This document shows positions 1-8,672 of a stretch of DNA of 64,000 nt, in pieces. This DNA comes from Streptomyces ochraceiscleroticus (GTDB lineage Bacteria > Actinomycetota > Actinomycetes > Streptomycetales > Streptomycetaceae): assembly GCF_000720485.1 (NCBI RefSeq), contig NZ_JOAX01000012.1, forward strand, positions 124,001-188,000. The letters run 5' to 3'. The position numbers and the translations under genes were made by a program. A model generated the notes under the pieces. It had not been told where the DNA came from and ran no database searches. It saw nothing but the letters and a program-made list of their open reading frames with translations. Position 1 is the stretch's first letter. Every line of letters begins with the position of its first letter.

Positions 1-2
1 AG

Positions 3-1289
3 CGCACCGCCACCAAGACCGTCGCGGCCAAGGCTGCCGCGGTGAAGAAGCCCACCGCGGCAGCGGCCGCGTCCGTCTCCCCGGCGTCGGACGGCCCGGG
101 TGCCGAGGCGGAGCCCTCGCCGGCGAAGAAGGCGGCGGCCAAGAAGGTCACCGCGAAGAAGGCCACGGCCAAGAAGACGGCCGCCAAGAAGACCACGGCC
201 AAGAAGACCAAGAAGGACGCCGTCGACGAGATCCTCGAAGAGGACACCGTCGAGGAGACCCCGGCGGTGCCGGGCAAGGGCGATGCACCCGAGGCGGCCG
301 AGGGCACCGAGGCCGCGGGCTTCGTACTGTCGGACGAGGACGAGGACGACGCCCCCGCGCAGCAGGTCGCCGCGGCCGGCGCCACCGCCGACCCGGTCAA
401 GGACTACCTCAAGCAGATCGGCAAGGTCCCGCTGCTCAACGCCGAGCAGGAGGTCGAGCTCGCGAAGCGCATCGAGGCCGGCCTGTTCGCCGAGGACAAG
501 CTGGCGAACTCCGACAAGCTCGCGCCGAAGCTCAAGCGTGAGCTGGAGATCATCGCCGAGGACGGCCGCCGCGCCAAGAACCACCTGCTGGAGGCCAACC
601 TCCGTCTCGTGGTCTCGCTGGCCAAGCGCTACACCGGCCGCGGCATGCTCTTCCTGGACCTGATCCAGGAGGGCAACCTCGGTCTGATCCGTGCGGTCGA
701 GAAGTTCGACTACACCAAGGGGTACAAGTTCTCCACGTACGCGACGTGGTGGATCCGTCAGGCGATCACCCGCGCCATGGCCGACCAGGCCCGTACGATC
801 CGTATCCCTGTCCACATGGTCGAGGTCATCAACAAGCTCGCCCGTGTGCAGCGCCAGATGCTCCAGGACCTGGGCCGCGAGCCCACTCCGGAGGAGCTGG
901 CCAAGGAGCTCGACATGACCCCCGAGAAGGTCATCGAGGTCCAGAAGTACGGCCGCGAGCCCATCTCGCTGCACACCCCGCTCGGCGAGGACGGTGACAG
1001 CGAGTTCGGTGACCTCATCGAGGACTCCGAGGCCGTCGTGCCGGCCGACGCGGTCAGCTTCACTCTTCTGCAGGAACAGCTCCACTCGGTCCTTGACACG
1101 CTCTCCGAGCGCGAGGCGGGCGTCGTCTCGATGCGCTTCGGCCTCACGGACGGCCAGCCCAAGACGCTGGACGAGATCGGCAAGGTCTACGGCGTCACGC
1201 GCGAGCGTATCCGCCAGATCGAGTCCAAGACGATGTCCAAGCTGCGGCACCCCTCGCGTTCTCAGGTGCTGCGCGACTACCTGGACTGA
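3..1289 (+). CDS. hrdB: RNA polymerase principal sigma factor HrdB (5' end outside window)
   Basis: Principal sigma-70 factor, which directs RNA polymerase to housekeeping promoters. The frame is open from the first bases, so the N-terminus lies upstream; about 428 residues are visible. The visible N-terminal part is a lysine/alanine-rich repeat tract (AKK units), typical of actinobacterial HrdB. Next come region 1.2 ([16 protein letters not shown]), regions 2.1-2.4 ([20 protein letters not shown], then [14 protein letters not shown]), region 3, and the region 4.2 helix-turn-helix ([20 protein letters not shown]) near the C-terminus. A GTG at 42 is internal and not the start. A strong UUCG-loop terminator follows. 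Identification is secure. It could only be confused with a paralogue such as HrdA/C/D, and the K/A-rich N-terminus argues for HrdB. Confidence 0.96.
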   Translation, partial: RTATKTVAAKAAAVKKPTAAAAASVSPASDGPGAEAEPSPAKKAAAKKVTAKKATAKKTAAKKTTAKKTKKDAVDEILEEDTVEETPAVPGKGDAPEAAEGTEAAGFVLSDEDEDDAPAQQVAAAGATADPVKDYLKQIGKVPLLNAEQEVELAKRIEAGLFAEDKLANSDKLAPKLKRELEIIAEDGRRAKNHLLEANLRLVVSLAKRYTGRGMLFLDLIQEGNLGLIRAVEKFDYTKGYKFSTYATWWIRQAITRAMADQARTIRIPVHMVEVINKLARVQRQMLQDLGREPTPEELAKELDMTPEKVIEVQKYGREPISLHTPLGEDGDSEFGDLIEDSEAVVPADAVSFTLLQEQLHSVLDTLSEREAGVVSMRFGLTDGQPKTLDEIGKVYGVTRERIRQIESKTMSKLRHPSRSQVLRDYLD

Positions 1290-1314
1290 CGTCCCAGGTC
1301 AACGGGCATGTGGG

Positions 1315-1344
1315 CCCGGTCACTCCCTTCGGGGAGTGGCCGGG
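1315..1344 (+). terminator. hrdB terminator hairpin
   Basis: A 13-bp stem (1315-1327 with 1332-1344, one G-U pair) closed by a TTCG tetraloop, starting 25 nt after the hrdB stop. There is no T-run, as is common in Streptomyces. Confidence 0.85.
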
Positions 1345-1425
1345 CTCCGGCGTGTCCGGGGTGCGGCACTCGGCGGACTGGCTCACTGTGGGTGTACGAA
1401 TGCTCCCCCAGAGTCAGGAGTCGGT

Positions 1426-2253
1426 ATGGGCATCCGCACCCGCGCTGTCACCACGGTCCTCGCCGCCATCGCGCCGGCCGTCGCCGCACTCGGAGTGCCG
1501 GGGCCGGCTGCCGCCGACAGCGTCATCGTCGGGGGACGGCAGGTGCAGAGCTCCTCCAGCCCCTGGGTCGTCGCGCTGGCGAGCCGCGAGCGCTTCGGGA
1601 ACGAACGCTCCGGGCAGTTCTGCGGGGGCGTACTCGTGGGGCCCTCGACGGTGCTCACGGCGGCGCACTGCATGGGCAAGGACGTGCTGGGCGCGTCCCC
1701 GGACCAGGTCAAGGACCTACGGGTGATCGTCGGCCGCACCGACCTGCGCAGCCGTGCGGGCAGGGAGATGGCGACGAGCAAGGTCTGGATCAATCCCGCG
1801 TACGACGCCACGACGAACGCGGGGGACTTCGCCATCGTGAAGCTGCGCGGCATGGTGCCGAGCAATTACGCGCTGCCGATGGCCGGCCTGGGCGACCGCT
1901 CGTACCAGCCGGGCACGGGCGCCTCGGTCTACGGCTGGGGCGATACGACCGGCAACGGTACGTATTCGTCGGTACTGCGCGCGGCACGGGTGCAGGTCAT
2001 GCAGGACTCGGCCTGCAAGCGCGCGTACCCGAAGAGCGTGGACGGCACGTACGACGGCGCCTCGATGCTCTGCGCGGGCACCCAGCAGGGCGGGCACGAC
2101 GCCTGCCAGGGGGACAGCGGTGGACCGCTCGTGGCGAACGGGCAGCTCGTGGGGCTGGTCTCCTGGGGCACCGGCTGCGGGGAGCCGGGAAAGCCGGGCG
2201 TCTACACGCGCGTCTCGGCCGCCACGCAGGCGGTGATGGCCCAGGGCGGCTGA
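1426..2253 (+). CDS. Secreted trypsin-like serine protease (family S1)
   Basis: Extracellular serine endopeptidase of 275 residues. The start is the ATG at 1426, preceded by AGGAG at 1416-1420. An N-terminal signal peptide (about residues 1-33, RTR charge then an Ala/Val-rich core ending PAAA) leads to a mature terminus resembling IVGG. The catalytic triad is visible: His81 in LTAAHC, Asp134 in GDFAIVKL, Ser231 in CQGDSGGPL. Paired cysteines fit the S1 disulfides. An Asp six residues before the catalytic Ser (GGHDACQGDSGG) predicts trypsin-like Arg/Lys specificity. The gene is monocistronic between hrdB and a convergent small gene. Confidence 0.93.
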   Translation: MGIRTRAVTTVLAAIAPAVAALGVPGPAAADSVIVGGRQVQSSSSPWVVALASRERFGNERSGQFCGGVLVGPSTVLTAAHCMGKDVLGASPDQVKDLRVIVGRTDLRSRAGREMATSKVWINPAYDATTNAGDFAIVKLRGMVPSNYALPMAGLGDRSYQPGTGASVYGWGDTTGNGTYSSVLRAARVQVMQDSACKRAYPKSVDGTYDGASMLCAGTQQGGHDACQGDSGGPLVANGQLVGLVSWGTGCGEPGKPGVYTRVSAATQAVMAQGG

Positions 2254-2437
2254 GAGCGGCCGCGCCGGGCGACTGGGGTCCTTGGGCGGGGAAGCGGCTC
2301 GAGAGCGGCACAGCGCCCAGGGAGACCCTCTGCGGGGGCAGTGTCGGATCAGGGGGAAGTGTCGGACGGGGCGTACCGGTCCTCGTGACGGATCACGAAG
2401 GCCGGACGCCGAAGGACACCGGTGCGAGTACGAGTGT

Positions 2438-2475
2438 GGGCGGTCTCCCCGGGTGGGTACCGGGTGAAACCGCCC
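2438..2475. terminator. Possible terminator between convergent genes
   Basis: Inverted repeat GGGCGGT (2438-2444) / ACCGCCC (2469-2475) with a further inner CCCGGG/ACCGGG pairing, in the 267-bp gap between the convergent protease and zinc-ribbon genes. Weak; only hairpin geometry supports it. Confidence 0.35.
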
Positions 2476-2520
2476 GCGCACGGCTCGTAGCCGCTACTCG
2501 CTCGTCGTCGGTGCGATGTG

Positions 2521-2751
2521 TCAGCGTTCCTCATCGGACGCAGACGCCGGAGAGGCGGTCAGCCGCTCCGTCTCGTCCTGTATCTCCGCGGCGATCTTCT
2601 TGAGTTCTGGCTCGAACTTGCGCCCGTGGTGGGCGCAGAAGAGCAGTTCGCCGCCGGACATCAGGACGACGCGCAGGTATGCCTGTGCGCCGCAGCGGTC
2701 GCAGCGGTCAGCGGCCGTCAGCGGGCTCGCGGGGGTCAGAACAGTAGTCAC
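2521..2751 (-). CDS. Small conserved actinobacterial protein (DUF7455-like, zinc-ribbon type)
   Basis: 76-residue protein from a GTG start at 2751 with an AGAGG ribosome-binding site. It carries CDRCGAQAYLRV followed by LLFCAHHGRKFEPEL. The Cys-x2-Cys and Cys-x-His-His groups look like a single zinc-binding knuckle, followed by an acidic helical tail. The family is conserved next to hrdB/parE in actinomycetes and has no experimentally known function to my knowledge. It is transcribed divergently from parE. Confidence 0.85.
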   Translation of the reverse strand: MTTVLTPASPLTAADRCDRCGAQAYLRVVLMSGGELLFCAHHGRKFEPELKKIAAEIQDETERLTASPASASDEER

Positions 2752-3183
2752 GTCGCCTCTTCTCTAGCTCGACGAGCTGTCGTACCAGGGTCAACATCCA
2801 ACCAGGCCGAAAACGTTCCCGCTCGTGGCTTTTCCTCGAAATTTTTTTCCGAGGTGGCCGGGTGCTGCCGGGTGGCGGCGAATGAGCCGTAGTGCGTGGT
2901 GGTCTGATTCAAGTGTCGGTCGGGCCTGTCCTCCCGGCTGGGTTGCCGGTCGTTGATGAGGACGTGCCCGGAGCCTAAATGGTTCATGCCTCGAAGGGAA
3001 CGTGATGTTCACGTCACCCACACGAGGAATAGAACGTACGAACGAAACTCTACTAGCATGGGCCCGCTTACGGGTGGCGTCACATCGGCTCTACCTGGCC
3101 TCGGTACCCTCTGACCGGCGACACCGCCACATACAGGGTCCGCGGAATGCGGACCACCAGAAATTCAGCGAGGAGCGAACCGC
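2752..3183. other. Divergent promoter region between the small zinc-ribbon gene and parE
   Basis: A 432-bp gap without a credible reading frame. It is more A+T-rich than the neighbours, with an A/T run near 2840-2855. A possible -10 box TAGCAT at 3054-3059 faces parE, whose GAGGAG ribosome-binding site is at 3170-3175, eight bases before the GTG at 3184. No operator recognised. Confidence 0.5.
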
Positions 3184-5304
3184 GTGACCGCCGAGATGTC
3201 CGTGCCGTCCACCGCCGTGCTGACCGGGGCAGACCGGGACGGATCCAACTACACCGCGCGGCATCTGCTCGTCCTGGAGGGCCTGGAGGCCGTCCGCAAG
3301 CGCCCCGGCATGTACATCGGGTCCACCGACAGCCGCGGCCTGATGCACTGCCTGTGGGAAATCATCGACAACTCCGTCGACGAGGCGCTGGGCGGCTACT
3401 GCGACCGCATCGAGGTCGTCCTGCACGAGGACGGCTCCGTGGAGGTCCGGGACAACGGCCGCGGCATTCCCGTCGACGTCGAGCCCAAAACCGGCCTCAG
3501 CGGCGTCGAGGTCGTCATGACCAAGCTGCACGCCGGCGGCAAGTTCGGCGGCGGCTCCTACGCGGCCTCCGGCGGCCTGCACGGTGTCGGTGCCTCCGTG
3601 GTCAACGCCCTCTCCGCCCGCCTGGACGTCGAGGTCGACCGCAACTCCAAGACCCACTCCATCAGCTTCCGGCGCGGCGTCCCCGGAATCTTCACCGAGT
3701 CGGGCCCCGAGGCCCCCTTCGACCCCACCGGCGGTCTCGTCAAGGGCAAGCGCATCCCGAAGACCCGCACGGGCACCCGGGTGCGCTACTGGGCGGACCG
3801 CCAGATCTTCCTGAAGGACGCCAGGCTCTCCCTGGAGACGCTGCACGCCCGCGCCCGCCAGACCGCCTTCCTCGTGCCCGGCCTCACGCTGGTCGTACGG
3901 GACGAGCGCGGCATCGAGAGCGAGGGGCCGAGCGAGGAGACCTTCCACTACGACGGCGGCATCAGCGAGTTCTGCGAGTACCTCGCCCAGGACAAGGCCG
4001 TCTGTGACGTGCTGCGCCTCTCGGGGCAGGGCACCTTCAAGGAGACGGTGCCGGTCCTGGACGACCGCGGGCACATGACGCCCACCGAGGTCACCCGCGA
4101 GCTGGGCGTGGACATCGCGCTGCGCTGGGGCACCGGGTACGACACGACCGTCAAGTCGTTCGTGAACATCATCGCCACCCCGAAGGGCGGCACCCACGTC
4201 AGCGGCTTCGAACGTTCCGTGACCAAGACGGTCAATGAAGTGCTGCGCTCGTCCAAGCTGCTGCGCGTCGCCGAGGACGACATCGTCAAGGACGACGCCC
4301 TCGAAGGGCTCACGGCGGTCGTCACCGTAAGACTGGCCGAGCCCCAGTTCGAGGGCCAGACCAAGGAAGTACTCGGCACGTCGGCGGCCAACCGCATCGT
4401 CGCCAACGTGGTGGCCAAGGAGCTCAAGGCGTTCCTGACCTCCACCAAGCGCGACGCGAAGGCGCAGGCCCGCGCCGTACTGGACAAGGCCGTCGCGGCC
4501 GCCCGTACGCGCATCGCCGCCCGGCAGCACAAGGAGGCGCAGCGCAGGAAGACCGCGCTGGAGTCCTCCTCGCTGCCCGCGAAGCTCGCGGACTGCCGCA
4601 GCGACAACGTGGACCGCAGCGAACTGTTCATCGTCGAGGGCGACTCGGCGCTCGGTACGGCCAAGCTGGCGCGCAATTCCGAGTTCCAGGCGCTGCTGCC
4701 GATCCGCGGAAAGATCCTGAACGTTCAGAAGTCCTCCGTCTCGGACATGCTGAAGAACGCCGAATGCGGCGCGATCATCCAGGTCATAGGGGCCGGTTCG
4801 GGCCGCACCTTCGACATCGACGCGGCCCGTTACGGCAAGGTCATCTTCCTCGCCGACGCCGATGTCGACGGCGCGCACATCCGTACGCTGCTGCTCACGC
4901 TCTTCCAGCGGTACATGCGCCCGATGATCGAACAGGGCCGGGTCTTCTCCGCCGTGCCGCCGCTGCACCGTGTGGAGCTGATCAACCCCAAGAAGGGCCA
5001 GGACAAGTACATCTACACGTACTCGGACAACGAGCTGCGGCAGACCCTGCTGGAACTCCAGCGCAAGAACGTCCGTTTCAAGGACAGCATCCAGCGCTAC
5101 AAGGGCCTGGGCGAGATGGACGCCGACCAGCTCGCCGAGACCACGATGGACCCGCGCCACCGCACCCTGCGCCGGATCAACATCAGCGACCTCGAGGCCG
5201 CCGAGAAGGCGTTCGACCTGCTCATGGGCAATGAGGTCGCGCCGCGCAAGGGGTTCATCACCGACTCCGCCGCGTCCCTGGACCGCTCGCGCATCGACAC
5301 CTGA
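3184..5304 (+). CDS. parE: DNA topoisomerase IV subunit B (ParE)
   Basis: ATPase subunit of the type IIA topoisomerase that decatenates chromosomes. 706 residues from a GTG with a good ribosome-binding site. GHKL ATPase motifs occur in order: IIDNSVDEAL, DNGRGIPVD, GGLHGVGASVVNALS. The transducer domain and then the TOPRIM domain follow (EGDSALGTAKLARN about residues 480-493; DADVDGAHIRTLLLT near 557), and the protein ends with the GLGEMDADQL region. It resembles GyrB, but no gyrA adjoins it and the matching ParC-type subunit lies 8 kb downstream at 13387-15855, so the ParE assignment is favoured. A strong terminator follows. Confidence 0.93.
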   Translation: MTAEMSVPSTAVLTGADRDGSNYTARHLLVLEGLEAVRKRPGMYIGSTDSRGLMHCLWEIIDNSVDEALGGYCDRIEVVLHEDGSVEVRDNGRGIPVDVEPKTGLSGVEVVMTKLHAGGKFGGGSYAASGGLHGVGASVVNALSARLDVEVDRNSKTHSISFRRGVPGIFTESGPEAPFDPTGGLVKGKRIPKTRTGTRVRYWADRQIFLKDARLSLETLHARARQTAFLVPGLTLVVRDERGIESEGPSEETFHYDGGISEFCEYLAQDKAVCDVLRLSGQGTFKETVPVLDDRGHMTPTEVTRELGVDIALRWGTGYDTTVKSFVNIIATPKGGTHVSGFERSVTKTVNEVLRSSKLLRVAEDDIVKDDALEGLTAVVTVRLAEPQFEGQTKEVLGTSAANRIVANVVAKELKAFLTSTKRDAKAQARAVLDKAVAAARTRIAARQHKEAQRRKTALESSSLPAKLADCRSDNVDRSELFIVEGDSALGTAKLARNSEFQALLPIRGKILNVQKSSVSDMLKNAECGAIIQVIGAGSGRTFDIDAARYGKVIFLADADVDGAHIRTLLLTLFQRYMRPMIEQGRVFSAVPPLHRVELINPKKGQDKYIYTYSDNELRQTLLELQRKNVRFKDSIQRYKGLGEMDADQLAETTMDPRHRTLRRINISDLEAAEKAFDLLMGNEVAPRKGFITDSAASLDRSRIDT

Positions 5305-5319
5305 TCCGCGCTGCCGTAC

Positions 5320-5351
5320 GAGGGCCGTCCACCCCTGGGTGGACGGCCCTC
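5320..5351 (+). terminator. parE terminator
   Basis: Perfect inverted repeat GAGGGCCGTCCACCC (5320-5334) / 5337-5351, 15 nt after the parE stop. Confidence 0.85.
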
Positions 5352-5580
5352 CAGGCGGGCGCCCGTGGGTCCCTCACGAAGGACGCCGACGGCGACGAGA
5401 TCGTACGGGCCGTCGAGGACGCCATGTCCGGCCGGGCGGGGCTCTCGCCGCAGGTGCGGCGTCTCCACCGCGACGGGGAAAACCCACGTCGACAACCTCT
5501 TCGCCAATGCCGGGCTCCGCGACCAGGCGCAGGCCATTCACTACGCGTACCGGCACGGGATCGCTCAGCCCCCGGGTTGA
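5352..5580 (+). pseudogene. Remnant of a NarL/LuxR-type response regulator
   Basis: Two reading frames together recall the second half of a LuxR-family response regulator. In one frame (from about 5355) AGARGSLTKDADGDEIVRAV followed by SGRAGLSPQV matches the receiver end and linker. In another frame (5487-5580) THVDNLFANAGLRDQAQAI followed by HYAYRHGI matches the last helices of the LuxR helix-turn-helix, ending at a TGA. The first receiver half and the start of the DNA-binding domain are missing, and the two pieces are out of frame. There is no start codon of its own and it abuts the parE terminator. I read it as a decayed gene; its kinase partner is not nearby. Confidence 0.72.
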
Positions 5581-5747
5581 CCCGGGTGGGTGGCACCGCC
5601 CCTGTCAGCGCACGGCAAGGCCGGGAAACCTCCCGGTTGGTCCGTCACCTGATGGGGTGAAGGATTCGCAATGGATGTCCGGGAACCACCGCGTCTGTCC
5701 ATCCTTGGGCGCACGGCCAGACAGGCCGCGGAACAAGGAGATGCCCG

Positions 5748-6326
5748 GTGGAGAAGCACGACGGCCGCCCGGCCGGAGCCGTACGGCTCGACGCCCCCTG
5801 GTACGACACCCCCGCCTCCGGACGGGGCGATCAGGGAGCGGCCGGACAGGAGGACGGCGGTGTGCCGGCGCAGCGGGCGGCCGGGCGGCCGGATGCGGAC
5901 GATACGGAGCACGGGACGGTCGGCGCCGCGGCGGAGGACGGCCCCGACCTGTCGTGGCCGACCCTCCCGGCGCAGCGCGCGGACGCACCCGGGGAGCCGA
6001 CGCACGCCGATGTGTATCTCACCGTCCAGCGCAGCGCCGCCTTCCAGGAAGTGCGCCGCCGCTACCGCAGCTTCGTCGTGCCCGCCACGGCCCTCTTCCT
6101 GACCTGGTACCTCGCGTACGTCATCGCGGCCGTGACCGCGCCCGGCCTGATGGCCCGCCAGGTGATGGGCCCGCTCAACGTCGCCATGCTCGCCGGACTC
6201 GGGCAGTTCGTCACGACCTTCGTCCTCACCTGGGCGTACGCCCGCCACGCCCGGCTGCGCCGGGACCGGGCCGCGCTCGACCTGCGGTGGGAGACCCAGG
6301 AGATGACAGGGGGAAACATCCGTTGA
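5748..6326 (+). CDS. DUF485 membrane protein (YjcH-type symporter partner)
   Basis: 192 residues from a GTG at 5748 with AAGGAG seven bases upstream. The first 90 residues are acidic and disordered. Then VQRSAAFQEVRRRYRSFVVP leads into two membrane helices (about residues 105-127 and 140-165), the DUF485 signature. The stop overlaps the start of the downstream symporter. The pair matches the yjcH-actP arrangement of E. coli, where the DUF485 protein accompanies the acetate permease. The extended acidic N-terminus is longer than in the enterobacterial protein. Confidence 0.88.
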   Translation: MEKHDGRPAGAVRLDAPWYDTPASGRGDQGAAGQEDGGVPAQRAAGRPDADDTEHGTVGAAAEDGPDLSWPTLPAQRADAPGEPTHADVYLTVQRSAAFQEVRRRYRSFVVPATALFLTWYLAYVIAAVTAPGLMARQVMGPLNVAMLAGLGQFVTTFVLTWAYARHARLRRDRAALDLRWETQEMTGGNIR

Positions 6327-7987
6327 CCGGCAGCCTGTCCGCCCTCGCCGCCTCCGCGGCGACCGATGACCACCAGATCCTGACCCTCGTCCTCTTCAGC
6401 GTCTTCGTGGCCGCGACCCTCGCGGTCACGGCCTGGGCCGGCCGCCGACGGCACGGTTCCGCAGAGGAGTTCTACGCGGGGGGCCGGCTCTTCTCGCCCC
6501 TGGAGAACGGTTTCGCCATCGCCGGTGACTACATGTCGGCGGCGTCCTTCCTCGGTATCTCCGGTCTCATCGCCCTCTTCGGGTACGACGGCCTGCTGTA
6601 CTCCGTGGGCTTCCTCGTCGCCTGGCTCCTCGTGCTCTTCCTCGTCGCGGAACTGGTGCGCAACTGCGGCCGCTTCACCCTCGCCGACGTGGTCGCCGCC
6701 CGTATGCGCCGCCGCCCCGTCCGGATCGCCGCAGGCGTCTCGTCCGTCACCGTCTCCGTGCTCTACCTCGTCGCCCAGATGGTCGGCGCGGGCAGCCTGG
6801 TTGCCCTGCTGCTCGGCGGGACGGGTCAAGCGGCCCGTACATGGACGGTCGTCGGTGTCGGCGCCCTGATGGTCTTCTACGTCATCTGCGGCGGCATGCG
6901 GGCCACGACCTGGATCCAGATCATCAAGGCCGTGCTCCTCATGGGCGGCGCCATCGCCCTGACCGTCCTCGTGCTGCTCCGCTTCCACGCGGACCCCGGC
7001 ACGCTGCTCACCGCCGCGGCGCAACGGAGCGGACACGGCGCGGACTTCCTCGCCCCCGGCCTCAAGTACGGCGGCAGCTGGACTGCCCGGCTGGACTTCC
7101 TGAGCCTCGGGCTCGCGCTGGTCCTCGGTACCGCGGGGCTGCCGCACATCCTGTCGCGCTTCTACACCGTGCCCACCGCCCGCGCGGCCCGCCGCTCCGT
7201 GGTGTGGTCCATCGGGCTCATCGGCGGCTTCTACCTGATGACGATCGTGCTCGGCTTCGGAGCGGCGGCCGTCCTCGGGACCGACGCCGTGCGGGCCGCC
7301 AACCCGGCCGGCAACACCGCCGTACCGCTGCTCGCCCTCGACCTGGGAGGCGGCCCCGACTCCACTGGCGGAACGATCCTTTTCGCCGTGGTCGCGGCGG
7401 TCGCCTTCGCCACGATCCTGGCCGTCGTCGCGGGCATCACCCTCGCCTCCTCGGCCTCGGTCGCGCACGACCTGTACGGCGCGCTGCGGCGCGGCGGCCG
7501 CGCCGAACGGGGCGCGGCTTCCCCGGAGCGAGGCGCGGCCTCCCGAGAGGTCGCCGTCGCCCGGATCGCCGCGGCCTGCGTCGGGGCGGTGGCCATCGGC
7601 CTCGCCCTGCTCGCCCAGGATCTCAACGTCGCCTTCCTCGTCGGCCTCGCCTTCGCGGTCGCCGCTTCGGCGAATCTCCCCGTGCTGCTCTACGCCCTCT
7701 TCTGGCGCCGCTTCACCACCCGGGGCGCCGTGTGGTCCGTCTATGGAGGGCTGCTCCCCGCGCTCGTCCTCGTGGTGCTTTCACCGATCGTCTCCGGGAG
7801 TTCCGCGGCGATCTTCCCCGGCCTGGACTTCCAGCTCTTCCCCCTGGAGAACCCCGGCCTCGTCTCCATCCCGCTGGGTTTCCTGTTCGGCTGGCTCGGT
7901 ACGGTCACCTCTGCGGAGGCGCCGGACGCGGCTGCCCGCCATGCGGAGACGGAGGTACGGGCGCTGACGGGCGCGGGGGCGGCGTAA
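6323..7987 (+). CDS. Sodium:solute symporter family protein (ActP/MctC-like monocarboxylate uptake)
   Basis: 554 residues from a TTG at 6323 that overlaps the DUF485 stop (TTGA), so the two are translationally coupled. About 13 membrane helices are visible. SSS-family motifs include EEFYAGGRLFSPLENGFAIA, GDYMSAASFLGISG, the GLPHILSRFYTVP segment and SSASVAHDLY. Family members import acetate, propionate or pyruvate with sodium. The convergent two-component system only 10 bp downstream is of the carboxylate-sensing type, so the likely substrate is a short carboxylate. Substrate not determinable from sequence. Confidence 0.9.
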   Translation: MTGSLSALAASAATDDHQILTLVLFSVFVAATLAVTAWAGRRRHGSAEEFYAGGRLFSPLENGFAIAGDYMSAASFLGISGLIALFGYDGLLYSVGFLVAWLLVLFLVAELVRNCGRFTLADVVAARMRRRPVRIAAGVSSVTVSVLYLVAQMVGAGSLVALLLGGTGQAARTWTVVGVGALMVFYVICGGMRATTWIQIIKAVLLMGGAIALTVLVLLRFHADPGTLLTAAAQRSGHGADFLAPGLKYGGSWTARLDFLSLGLALVLGTAGLPHILSRFYTVPTARAARRSVVWSIGLIGGFYLMTIVLGFGAAAVLGTDAVRAANPAGNTAVPLLALDLGGGPDSTGGTILFAVVAAVAFATILAVVAGITLASSASVAHDLYGALRRGGRAERGAASPERGAASREVAVARIAAACVGAVAIGLALLAQDLNVAFLVGLAFAVAASANLPVLLYALFWRRFTTRGAVWSVYGGLLPALVLVVLSPIVSGSSAAIFPGLDFQLFPLENPGLVSIPLGFLFGWLGTVTSAEAPDAAARHAETEVRALTGAGAA

Positions 7988-7997
7988 CGCGCCCGGC

Positions 7998-8672
7998 TCA
8001 GACCCAGTCGTACCGGTGCTCCGGCCGGCCCGTCTCGCCGTACCGGAGCGTCAGCTTGACCCGGCCGGCCCGCTCCAGGAGCTTCAGGTACCGCTGTGCG
8101 GTCTGCCGGCTGAGGCCGGCCCGCCGGGCCACTTCCTGGGCCGACAACGGGGTCTCGGCGGAGCGCAGGACGGACCGTACGCGGTCGGCCGTCGCCGTCG
8201 AGTGCCCTTTGGGCAGCTCGGCCGGACCGGCGTTGGCGGCCCCCAGCGCCCCGAAGATCCGGTCCACCTCGGACTGTTCGGCCTGCCCGCCGACCTCGAA
8301 GGTCCGGCGCAGCGCCGCGTACCCCTCCAGCTTCGAACGCAGCCCGGCGAATGTGAACGGCTTCACCAGGTACTGGAGCGCGCCGTGCCGCATCGCGGCC
8401 CGTACGGTGGCGACGTCGCGCGCCGCCGTCACCATGATCACGTCCGTGTGCAGGCCGCGCTGCCGCAGCCGGGCCACGAGCTGCAGGCCCGTCTCGTCCG
8501 GGAGGTAGTGGTCCAGCAGGACGAGGTCGACGGCAGTGCTCTCCAGTACGGCCAGCGCCTCGGCGGCGGTGTGCGCCTGCGCGACGACCCGGAAACCGGC
8601 GATCTTCGCCACGTACGCCGCGTTGATCCCGGCCACCCGGACGTCGTCGTCGACAACGAGTACATCGATCAT
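7998..8672 (-). CDS. CitB/DcuR-type response regulator
   Basis: 224 residues. Receiver domain with the acidic pocket VDDD, phosphoacceptor Asp54 in LVLLDHYLPDETG, Thr in MVTAARD and Lys in LVKPF. The C-terminal winged-helix part (SAQEVARRAGLSRQTAQRYL) is that of the citrate/C4-dicarboxylate regulator group. Its start overlaps the kinase stop by four bases (ATGA on the minus strand). It sits tail to tail with the symporter gene, an arrangement in which it commonly controls carboxylate uptake; that target is inferred. Confidence 0.92.
   Translation of the reverse strand: MIDVLVVDDDVRVAGINAAYVAKIAGFRVVAQAHTAAEALAVLESTAVDLVLLDHYLPDETGLQLVARLRQRGLHTDVIMVTAARDVATVRAAMRHGALQYLVKPFTFAGLRSKLEGYAALRRTFEVGGQAEQSEVDRIFGALGAANAGPAELPKGHSTATADRVRSVLRSAETPLSAQEVARRAGLSRQTAQRYLKLLERAGRVKLTLRYGETGRPEHRYDWV

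Noticed and set aside
3091..5160. 689-codon open frame antisense to parE
   Set aside because: High third-position G+C keeps antisense frames open; no recognisable domain, and parE is certain. Same reasoning for 8687-10411 (+), 14194-15825 (+), 22042-24018 (-), 47260-49656 (-) and 59769-62300 (-).
5424..5660. 78-codon plus-strand frame after parE as an intact gene
   Set aside because: Its first part is the linker of a response regulator and then loses sense; treated as part of the decayed gene.
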